From Rhynchonema sp. JSB1_4 (taxonomy: Eukaryota > Nematoda > Chromadorea > Monhysterida > Xyalidae): a stretch of DNA of 64,000 nt. This document shows, in pieces, positions 9,997 through 20,174 of the stretch. Every line of letters starts with the position of its first letter. Position 1 is the stretch's first letter. Location of the stretch: positions 29,803-93,802 of the forward strand of contig JASAMV010002842.1 in NCBI GenBank assembly GCA_030248065.1, in the 5' to 3' direction. Under the pieces are notes generated by a model. The model made no database searches. It saw only the letters and a list, made by a program, of their open reading frames with translations, and was not told the origin of the DNA. Made by a program: the position numbers and the translations under genes.

Positions 9997-12354
9997 ATGT
10001 TATGGTGCTATGTTGGTCTGTGGCTTCTAGCTGTGGCCGGAGGTTAGTTTTTATCAGGTCCTTGACATTATTCTAGGAATTAGCGGGCATTTAATAAGTA
10101 CATGAAATACACCTCTTTCTAGCCAACAGTCAACTATCGTCACTTTTCGACACTGATCTCCCACAGATGCACAACGGCCGATACAGACGGCAGTAAGTGA
10201 AACATCAGATCTGCGCAGTATGAGGACTATAGTCTTTCCTTATTATTTGGCCCAAACACTGACTCAGCGTGCGATCCAGTTGCTCCTAGCTAATGTCGAA
10301 ATTGTGCGATTCACCTTCAAAATACAAAGAAAGAGAAATCAGACGTTCACGCCACGTACATGTATGTACATATAAGAAGCCGGCACACAAAACAATGTTT
10401 CAGGCTTCTGGTGACGTTGGCAGCGTGCATGTCACGTGTAATTTCTCTTTCTTTGCATTTTCAAGGGGAGTCGTGAACTTTTGACCTCAGCTAGGAATTG
10501 GCTTACAACGTTGACACGGCTTCCTTTGACTCGCATAAGTAGGAAATACTATACATACTGTATGGGGCAGAGTATTTTACAGAGCCAACGACGAGCATTA
10601 CGGCATCGTGTGCGCTTCGAGAGATTGTTTCGCGGGCGAATTGATTGAAAGATTCGGACACAACGGCACATTGGACTTTCTCGGTGGATTATTCAAATTG
10701 ACATTCAACCATCCGTGGGCAAGAGGCCACATCACACTTGGCACGCTGTTTGAACCGACCAATTTCAGCGTGTTTTGTGGGTAGGTGGGAAACTAAGTGG
10801 GAGGTTTAAACAATAACAAATTCCTGTGGTTATTAATCTGGTTATCAAGAAGCCTTAAAATAAGTAGTCACGTGCAGCATAACAATTGGCTTCAATTCAC
10901 TGCATAACCAAAACACACACGCTAGAACCTTTGTTCTACCGTAATTTTCGTCTACAGCCCTCCCCGAATAGTGCTCCATGGGGCTCAATTTGGAAGATTT
11001 TCCAAATACAGTGCATGGGACTCTATTTGGAATTTACATTTCTCTCCTTCCGTATCGGATTTTCTACCGAAAGTGGTTGTTTTTTCTGAACAAATTGGCT
11101 GTTTTCTTCGCCAAGGCCAAGGTAAACAGTACCTACAGTACAAAGCCTGTATTTTCTTCACCAAGCCTATACTTACAGTATGTTTTCCGCTGTTTTTATG
11201 AGCATGTGTGGTTTACTTATAAATTTATGTATATAAAGTCCTGACCCAAAATAACATGAATTGAGAATTTCATTACAGATTGGTATCTTGAGGACTTCCA
11301 ACTAGAGCCCCGGGGCTCTAGACGGAACATTCCGGTGGTACATACAATCGTGCCCACCTTAGCACGGCTTCGCCTACGTACACACCTGATAGTACATCTT
11401 GAACTCAAGAGAATAGACCGTAGTGGTTCAAAGGGCAATGTAAACAATAAAATGTCAGCTTGCAACAAGAACATAAGGCCGCGCGAGTGAATGCTTGCAG
11501 AGCCTACGCTACAGCCGAGACTTGCCTCTACAACTGCCCATCCTCCTTTATCGGTCAACTGCTGCGCACGGGCTTGAAGGGATTGCGCTACATGTGCATT
11601 GATCACAGAGAAGGTTGGCACACTGGCAGTTTTTAATTAAGAAAATTGAATTCGCAATTTGAATGCCACCACCCGCTGCAGTATACATACAGTATGTACT
11701 GTATGTAGCTGTATGACTGTGGAAAGAATGAAAGATAGCACGCGACTATGACTGACGTCGCTACATTACAGAACATAAGATATATCATGTCTGTTTATCT
11801 GTGGCTGTCAGATGAAAGCGCACAAGCTAAAATGGTTTGCAAAAAATGTTCACAGAGCTCACTTGAAAATCAAGCACCAATTCCGCTAAAGTGAGAAGTG
11901 TAACACATGGAGAAAATTTTGCGACCTTCTTGCCTTTTTGAAACCCGGACAGGGCGAGGAACGCCACTACAGTTCCGGGTGCAATTCTAGGCTGAAAGTT
12001 GAAGTCGCGTGCACGCGCGTGCACGCGGCGTGCACGCGCGTGCACGCCACTTCCTAGTGCAAAAACATAGGGAGCGCACGCCAGCGCACGCGCAAAACTT
12101 CGCGTGCACGTGCGTGCACGCGCGTGCACGCGAAGTTGCTTCGACTTTTGCCTATACTTTGCACTGTTTCGCACGCGCGTGCACGCGCGTGCACGCGACT
12201 TCAACTTTCAGCCTAGAATTGCACCCGGTACTGTATTTTTTTGTTCGTATCCTTCAGAGGCAGCATCGCATTTGGTCTGCTATCAATTGCAACTGGACGC
12301 GGCACAAGCAGAGTGCAAACGGACCTGTCCGAGCCGACAGCGATACAAGAATGA
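9997..12354 (+). CDS. Small secreted protein, four exons, about 136 aa
   Basis: Exons 9997-10042, 10123-10192, 10583-10780 and 12258-12354 (TGA) join in phase. The N-terminus MLWCYVGLWLLAVAG is a classic signal peptide. The mature part contains two Cys in CASRDC, then AGELIERFGHNGTLDFLGG with an Asn-glycosylation motif. LFEPTNFSVFCGG follows and holds a second NFS sequon. A short hydrophobic stretch (IAFGLLSIATG) lies near the C-terminus. The protein is probably secreted or membrane-anchored; the family is not recognised. The last exon is the least certain: a second frame across it is also open, and the preceding intron (1.5 kb) contains a small transposon. Function unknown. Confidence 0.5.
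11970..12233. mobile_element. 264-bp MITE with TA duplication and ~60-bp inverted ends
   Basis: The arms, 11970-12030 and 12173-12233, are inverted copies beginning cagttccgggtgcaattct and are flanked by TA on both sides, as in Tc1/mariner-type elements. The centre is made of gcgtgcacgcgcgtgcacg repeats, a long alternating purine-pyrimidine tract. It lies in the last intron of the secreted-protein gene. Confidence 0.75.
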
Positions 12355-14035
12355 TTATGTGGCACAGTGCATGTACGTGTATACGGTATATGTGGGGCAA
12401 GGTCGTCCAGGACACAGCATGCGCTTTCGCACTGTGAAAAACTTTCATCTGCTGCCGTCTATATCTTTCGCTTATCTCGAAAGATATCTACTGTATCTGT
12501 GCCCAACGCACACGTGCTCAGAAACACTTGCTGCTGCAAGACGAAAGAATGTGTACTGGACGCGAATGAAACAAGATCTGGAAATTTGGTGTAAAGAATT
12601 AGATTCGGTAATATCTGGTACTGAAGCCGTTTTGCATTTCGGGTCACGTCTATGTACACATGGTAGAAGTTCAGCACGTTATACGGAGCATGTACTTCGG
12701 ATCATTAATCTTTGGTAACCTGATCAGGGAAAGGTGTGACCCAATAATCACTTCAGTCGTGGTGGCTGTCTACAACGATGTCTGGTCAAGGTGCTCAGAC
12801 GCGATTGTCCCAAAGATCCACGTGCGGGACCATTCTATCGCGAAATGACTACGTTCATGGTTCGCAAAATGCTGGACTTGCTGAAACACGTCGACGCACG
12901 CGCCCCCGATGAATGTTTGGAGCTGTTCTGGTGAAAACATGTTGTGCATTTGGCATTTCAACACCAATTAAGTCGTTCTTGCTGTATATTGTTGTATAAA
13001 CTGCCTGCTATGTATGTAGGAATCGAGTGACCCCAATTATACCTCATCAACTGTGGCATGGGAACTCAGGATTTTGAAATTAAATGTCTTTTCAATAAAA
13101 GTTCGACGAGTGCGGTTTAGTTCTGTTTTACAAAAGGTAAAAATGAAATGCGCAGCGCATTTTCAATTGTTGTAAGGGGAAAATGTTGGTCTGGCGCCGG
13201 AAACAGGCACGAATCGAGGCATGCTCATAAGCGTTCGTTCATACGAATATGTGCTTCAACGACTTTATTTATTCATGGTACTATCGTGACGACCACAATA
13301 TGGTTCTTTTGTTATATTTTCTCTCTTTTGGCAAAATTTGTGGCCTAGCAGGAAGTACTTTTTGGAATTTGTATTATTGTCGAAATTTTCTTTTGAGCAA
13401 ATCCACAGTGGAAGCGTCTTGTATCGTCATTTTACATCTGAGCACCCACTCCGAGAACCATATTCAGCCGTTGTTTGCGTCAGCAAGCATTTTTCTCGTT
13501 CTCGTTCACACACAATGGATGCGTTTGCGAATTTGCGCGTTTGCGCGTCAGCACGTAGTTTTGAAGTACAACCATAGGTTGACGCGCAAACGAGCATGCA
13601 TTGTAAATTCGGCCTTAACATCTCTATCAGGGTTGGATTTAAAAAGTAAAGAAATTTTGAAAAAAGCTGGCTACTTTTTCGGTTTTTAAAAGTTATAAAA
13701 GTTAGCCCACTTTTTTATTATTTTTCTTTGACCGCTTTTTTCAATTATTTCCCCTATTCGTGGTGAAAAAGGCATGTTTTTGTGTACGTCTCTCCTGGTT
13801 TTTGTCGAAAAATTGCCGGCGGCGCTTGTAGCTTAAAGAGTCTCCGCCGTATATATGCGACCAAAACCAATCTCAGTAAAACTTAGCACGGTATTATAAC
13901 TGGGCTTGGTCCAAAACACTCACGGCCAAGAATAACTTTTCCCATATCAGCTTCTTGTCTGAGCCCGGTGGGCTGAAAGGTAAAAAATTTGACCCTAGCG
14001 CCGCACCTTGAAATTAAAATATCGATCTGTTTCGC
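12355..14035. other. No recognised gene; AT-rich tract at 13620-13990
   Basis: I see no gene. At 13628 a cagggttggattt start with a following aaaaaagctggctactttt resembles one end of the hAT-like element at 37334-37544, but I could not find its other end. Confidence 0.4.
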
Positions 14036-14961
14036 ACTAGGATCAAAGTGCCAAGGCAGTGTCGTACTTTGAGCTGGCCTTCAAGTTTCGACGCTATAAT
14101 GGGAGAAAACAAGCATTGACCTCTCTCTTTGATGCTACAAATGGGCAAAACAAAGCTGGACGGACGTCCAGCAGTGCTGTCAAAGTACTGGGCGCCCCGG
14201 CGCGGCGGGCTAGCCAACACATACCTGAAACCATTGCAGAAACCATCTTATGAAACTGATTGTTCGCTTAATGTGTCCGTTGCTTGGAATCAAACTCAGT
14301 TTCGTTTCGTATGGACTCAGACACAACGGTTTCGTTTCATATAGACCCAATGTGTTTTATTTCGACTCAGTTACTTTAGTTTTGACCCTGGCTCAGTTTC
14401 AAAAAAAACTGAATCTGGTGTCCAAACGAAAATTTCGTGTTTGTTGGACTGGGTTTGTTTTCTTCGGGCTCAAGTTCAACCTCAGTATGGACTCATGCGC
14501 AGTTTTGTCCCTCTGTCCCATTTTGGCAGACTCAGGTTCGTTTGTTTCTGGACTGAGTTTCACTTTGTTTAAACACAGGCAACTCAATTTCGACTCGTTC
14601 AAGCTGAATGTTGTTTCGCCTTCGACGCAAACGCAATTTTATTTCCACCAGACTCTGCTCAGCCTCGATAGGGTCACACCTAGTGTCGTTTCATTTGGAC
14701 TGAGACACCAGTTGGCTTCCCTTGGACTCAGATTTTTTCAGTTTCATACAGTGGTTTCTGCAATGGTTTCAGGTATGTGTTGGCTAGCCCGCCGCGCCGG
14801 GGCGCCCAGTACTTTGACAGCACTGCTGGACGTCCGTCCAGCCTTGTTTTGCCCATTTGTAGCATCAAAGAGAGAGGTCAATGCTTGTTTTCTCCCATTA
14901 TAGCGTCGAAACTTGAAGGCCAGCTCAAAGTACGACACTGCCTTGGCACTTTGATCCTAGT
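14036..14961. mobile_element. Foldback element with 224-bp inverted arms
   Basis: Left arm 14036-14259 and right arm 14738-14961 are near-identical in inverted orientation. Each encodes the same 64-codon open frame in opposite directions as a by-product. The 478-bp spacer is built of degenerate units containing ggactcag and tttcgtttc. The outer ends read actaggatcaaagtgccaag. No clear target duplication is seen beyond a possible ctag. Transcripts would form a long hairpin. Confidence 0.8.
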
Positions 14962-15235
14962 TTTTACCCTTTTAACGGCATTGGCTGACTACTATATTTC
15001 ACTGTGATCGCTGAAATTATTTCCTATTTTTGCTGAATTTTGCCTAATATTTGCGGTCGACTAATTTGCAGGTTTGATTAAAAATGAATAAAATAATCAA
15101 TTCTGCTAGTGACGAATTTGTGGTAAAAGCCTCAGTGATAAAAAAATTTATGGCAAAACACACACGATATAACGTCTATGTCACGCTTCCCTTCACGTCT
15201 ATAAAACTAGCCAACAGCAAAGAGCCCTGGTGCTG

Positions 15236-16815
15236 TAGTAGCCGGTCTTTTGCTTCTACAACATTCCCAGTCAAATATAGTAACCGGCAGCAAACCGTTT
15301 TGCTGCTGTGGTATCTGCAGTTAAATATAGTAGCCGGCAGCGAAACGCTTTGCGGCTCCAGCATCAAATGTAGTAGCCGGCAGCGAACCGTTTTGCTGCT
15401 GTGGAGGTAACTGCATCTGAGTGTTGTCGGCTCACTCAGGCGATGCGTTGCATCGCCTTCGGGCGCCCTTCTAAGGTCACTTCGTCGAATGGTAGTATTG
15501 TCGACCACGCAATCGAATAGTCATATAGTAACCGGCACAGAAAGTATGTTTTGCTGCTGTAATGCTGCTGTAATATCCCCAGTCAAGTATAGTACCTGGC
15601 ACAGAAAGTATGTTTTGCTGCTGTAATGCTGCTGTAATATCCCAAGTCAAGTATAGTACCTGGCATAGAAAGTATGTTTTGGTGCTGTAATGCTGCTGTA
15701 ATATCCCCAGTCAAGTATAGTAACTGGCAGCGAAATGTTTTGCTGCAGCAGCATCCTCAGTCAAGTATAGTGACTGGCAGCGAAATGTTTTGCTGCAGCA
15801 GCATCCTCAGTCAAGTATAGTGACTGGCAGCGAAATGTTTTGCTGCAGCAGCATCCTCAGTCAGTATAGCGACTGGCAGCGAAATGTTGTGCTGCAGCAA
15901 CATCCTCAGTCAAGTATAGCGACTGGCAGCGAAATCTTGTGCTGCAGCAGCATCCTCAGTCAAGTATAGTGACTGGCAGCGAAATGTTTTCCTGTAGCAG
16001 CATCCTCAGTCAAGTATAGTGACTGGCAGCGAAATGTTTTGCTGCAGCAGCATCCTCAGTCAAGTATAGTGACTGGCAGCGAAATGTTTTGCTGCAGCAG
16101 CATCCTCAGTCAAGTATAGTGACTGGCAGCGAAATGTTTTGCTGCAGCAGCATCCTCAGTCAAGTATAGTGACTGGCAGCGAAATGTTTTGCTGCAGCAG
16201 CATCCTCAGTCAAGTATAGTGACTGGCAGCGAAATGTTTTGCTGCAGCAGCATCCTCAGTCAAGTATAGTGACTGGCAGCGAAATGTTTTGCTGCAGCAG
16301 CATCCTCAGTCAGTATAGCGACTGGCAGCGAAATGTTGTGCTGCAGCAACATCCTCAGTCAAGTATAGCGACTGGCAGCGAAATCTTGTGCTGCAGCAGC
16401 ATCCTCAGTCAAGTATAGTGACTGGCAGCGAAATGTTTTCCTGTAGCAGCATCCTCAGTCAAGTATAGTGACTGGCAGCGAAATGTTTTGCTGCAGCAGC
16501 ATCCTCAGTCAAGTATAGTGACTGGCAGCGAAATGTTTTGCTGCAGCAGCATCCTCAGTCAAGTATAGTGACTGGCAGCGAAATGTTTTGCTGCAGCAGC
16601 ATCCTCAGTCAAGTATAGTGACTGGCAGCGAAATGTTTTGCTGCAGCAGCATCCTCAGTCAAGTATAGTGACTGGCAGCGAAATGTTTTGCTGCAGCAGC
16701 ATCTTCAGTCAAGTATAGTGACTGGCAGCGAAATGTTTTGCTGCAGCAGCATCCTCAGTCAAGTATAGTGACTGGCAGCGAAATGTTTCGCTGTAGCAGC
16801 ATCCTCAGTCAAGTA
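15236..16815 (+). repeat. 50-bp minisatellite with higher-order repeat
   Basis: From about 15700 onward the sequence is a regular array of 50-bp units (agtatagtgactggcagcg, then aaatgttttgctgcagcag, then catcctc), about 22 copies. The 5' part (15236-15700) holds older, diverged and shorter units. Variant units (a one-base-deleted unit, gttgtgctgcagcaac, ttttcctgtagc) recur in the same order 449 bp apart, for example at 15861 and 16310. A nine-unit block has therefore been duplicated. Confidence 0.9.
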
Positions 16816-17062
16816 GGTCGCCGCCCCCGGCTGGTACATGCTATTTTTGGCTCAAAATCGTATAAAATCGATATTTTTCACTCCAAATAATCAAAAAATC
16901 GCGCGCTGCGCGAGAAATGAGCGTTTTACAGTCATTTTCATCTAAATTCAGCCATAAGAAAATTTTGTCCCCCCTAGCTCGGCCGGTACAGCAGGTAGGT
17001 TGATTGCAGGCCTTTCTGGTGGTACAGTAGGTTGATTGCACGCATGGGTAGCCACACCACTG
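16816..17062. mobile_element. Probable DNA-transposon end (cagtggtgtggct)
   Basis: On the minus strand the sequence starts at 17062 with cagtggtgtggctaccc, matching the CAGTGCTGTGGCT end of the 33272-34100 element. The left end is not clear; it may have been lost at the minisatellite junction. Confidence 0.4.
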
Positions 17063-17149
17063 GACAATACTGATCACTTACTTGCTGAATCCGTCAGAAA
17101 TTTTAGTATTTTTGACAAAAACAACCTACTTTTTCAGTAAAATAAGTCA

Positions 17150-18260
17150 CTTCAGAAGCTTCGGGCCGGGGTGCCCGGCCCGGCCCGGCCCGACCCTCCA
17201 AATCTCCGGCCCGGCCCGGCCCGGCCCGAGCCAAAAGCCCAAATTGAGGTCGGGCCTGCCCGATTGCGACCTCTGCCCACCCAAAAAGCCCCCCCCCCCA
17301 AAAAAAAAATCCCCAGAGGTCGAGCCGGGCCGCGATTTTGGGCTTTTGGTTCGGACCGACCCGGGCCGAGCCGGGCCACACCCCCTCCTAATAAATAAAT
17401 GGGGTCAGTGAATCAGCCCCCCCCAAATGCAGCCCCCCTAAATGAGGTCGCAATCGGGCCGGCCGCGCCGGGGCAGGCCGGGCCGGGCCGGGCCCCCTCC
17501 TAAATGGGGTCAGTGAATCACCCCCCCCAAAAGCCCCCCCCACCAAATACAGCCCTCTAAATCAGGTCGCAATCGGTCCAACCGGGCCGGGCCCCTCCTC
17601 ACTGAATAACCCCCCAAATATAGCCCTCCCAAAATGCAGACCGTCCAGAGGTCGCAATCGGGCCGGCCGGGCCGCGATTTCGGGCGTTTAGTTCTGGCCG
17701 GGCCGGGCCGGGACGGAGATCTTGAGGATTAGGCCGGACCGAGCTGCCCCCCTCCTAAATGGGGTCAGTGAATCACCCCCCCCCCCCCCCACATCAAGCC
17801 CCCCCCACCAAATACAGCCCCCTAAATCAGGTCGCAATCGGGCCAACCGGGCCGGGCCCCCTCCTCACTGAATCACACCCCAAATATAACCCCCCAAAAT
17901 GCAGACCGCCCAGAATAAACCCCCCAAACCTCAAAAAACCCAACCAAAAACAAAGCAAGCCAACCTCTCCAACCTGTATTCTTGCATCCGCGATTTTGGG
18001 CCTTTGGTTCGGGCCGGGCCGGGCCGGAGATTTGGAGGACCGCGCCGGGCAGCATCCCCCCTCCTAAATAAAATGAGGGTCAGTGACCCCCCAATAATCC
18101 CCCAAATACAGCCCCAAATGGGGTCCATGCAGAGGTCCTAATCGGGGCGGCCGGGCCGGGCCGCGATTTTGCGCTTTTGATTCGGGCCGGGCCGGGCCAG
18201 CGTTTTTGAAGATAGTGCCGGGCCGGGCCGGCCCGGAGATTTGGGAGCACGGGCCGGCTC
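17150..18260. repeat. GGCC-rich dispersed repeats with ggggtcagtgaatcaccc units
   Basis: Several tandem or nested fragments of a repeat are present, carrying gggccgggccgg, gcgattttgggcttttgg and ccagaggtcgcaatcgggcc. They are interspersed with C-runs and the unit aatggggtcagtgaatca. The stretch 17088-17180 matches, inverted, 28430-28505. Long open frames here are repeat-driven. Confidence 0.75.
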
Positions 18261-18269
18261 TGCCAAGCA

Positions 18270-20174
18270 CCGCTGCACCAAAAAAGAAAAGAAAAAAGTG
18301 AAAAAGAAAAGGCGCGAATTTACAACCAATCAGCGCCCACTTGGCGCGCTTAGCGCCACAGCAAACTGCGCCCACATTCGCATGCAAACTTTCAACCTCA
18401 ATTTCTCGCGATATAATGAATATTATTTTTTGCTTTTTTTCGCGATCCCTAGATCTCGATGAGACAAATCGATTGGTACATGACTCGACCGGATCGGTTC
18501 AGTTTCCTGGGAGGAGATAGCAATGGTAGCATAAAGTGTGGCCGCCGGAAGTCACGATTTTCGGGTGTCTGAAAAACCACTTTCCCGTTGCCCGATCGAG
18601 CTCAAATTTTCAGCGTTTTGTTATGGCTTGACTACGACTAGAAAACAATCAAAACATCTTTCAAAACCAATCACACGCGTTCACACCAGCATCGCCGATA
18701 TAACACGTGAGGTATAGGGAAAAATCAGTTTTTCGAGCACGCTGATGTTTCACGTGCATGCTGAAAAAAATTTTTGCCACACGATTTCATCACATCAACC
18801 TATCTTTCTGATAAGAACATTACCAACGACCAAATCCAGCTTTTTCCTAGTTCGTGGTCTAATCTCAAAGTACTGCGAAATGCTAATGCGTTCTCGTAGA
18901 TGTTTTCAGTGTGCCGTTTGGTCACAAATGTTTTATAAACATCTTGGCTCAAATTTAGGACTACTTTTTTGGCAGCACAACCACAGCTCGCGATATTGTG
19001 CCACCCAAATTTTCGGAAAAAAGTTCCGTTGTATTTCTGGGCTACATAGAAAGCACATACAGAGCTTAAGTATAAAACAGGTAAGACAAGCCCATTTATC
19101 ATGCTATTCAAGCGCTCAAAGACCGATTTCCCATCTTTGATATGCTTCGACAAAAGCTTGCTCAACTATGGTGAGCCTGCTCAACATTTTTGCTTTTTTC
19201 TGAGGTCCCCAAGCTCACTTCTACTGTATGTCATATTTTCCTATTTTGATAACAACGTAGCGAGGTGGTATATGGCACGACAGGTAGTAAAAATATAATT
19301 GTTGTCAATTATGTACAAAGCTAGGTTGGTTCATCTGCATCCTAGGAGGCGCGAGCAATGAATGAATTTTACACAAAATTTGCAAGTTTTCGCTTCCGTC
19401 ATATTTATAGCCTAACTGCAGTTGCGACGGAATTGTGGCATTGTCCGATGAAGCCCCGATGTTATTGTTGTTTATCGATCAAAATTCAAAATTCGAGCTC
19501 TATCTTGGGCAGAAGTCATTCAATTGAAGGCCTCCTGGATGGTGGTCAGGTTATAAGCCCGGTTGTTGTTCCCAAGTCCAACGCATGGACCTCAATGAAC
19601 ACGAACACGTTTGTCGATAATAATTTTACACTTTGATTCAATTTTAATCAGTGAGAAAACATCTGTGAAGAATACTTTTGAGACACAACAAAGTGACCAG
19701 ATTTTTAGCGCAGTGATTTTAAGCCTAGGGTGTGACTATGTCTGAGCGCTGTATATCATGTGAAAGAGTCCATCGAGTCTTTCAATAGTGAAGCGTTGCA
19801 GTTGGAATCCAACTCGATGGTCGGTCTTAATTTTTGAAAAGTCTGAATTTCATAACTATGGACCAATCAAGGAGTTCGATCACCCGACCATTTCTATAAA
19901 GCCAGCACAGTTTGTGCAATTTTTACTATTAAATAACAATACCGTGACTTTATAAAAATGACAGAACAAAAATGGATAATTGGCAGAAATAAAGCACGTA
20001 TTCACAGCGAAACAATTTCTGTAGTTCTTGTGGCGATGGTTTGGTTTCAAATCAATGAAAACGAGCAACGACGAAAATAATCAAAGAAAATACAAGAGTA
20101 CATTTTCAAAAAACTCCAACTTTCCAATCAATTCATCATCATACATACTGTAGCTGCAGTCCAAATGTGCTGTT
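18270..20174. other. 1.9 kb with no recognised gene
   Basis: Overlapping open frames occur on both strands at 18745-19165, but none resembles a known family or has paired splice sites. I see nothing else definite. Confidence 0.4.

Noticed and set aside
12104..12718. 204-codon open frame
   Set aside because: It begins inside the gcgtgcacg repeats of a MITE. The frame joined in phase to the signal-peptide exons is a different one.
14250..14903. 217-codon open frame
   Set aside because: It covers the spacer and one arm of the foldback element and is made of degenerate repeats.
15236..16815. CRISPR-like regular array
   Set aside because: The whole 50-bp unit repeats with no unique spacers; it is a minisatellite in a eukaryotic genome.
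17082..18387. Several Pro/Gly/Arg-rich open frames on both strands
   Set aside because: They are produced by the GGCC-rich dispersed repeat.
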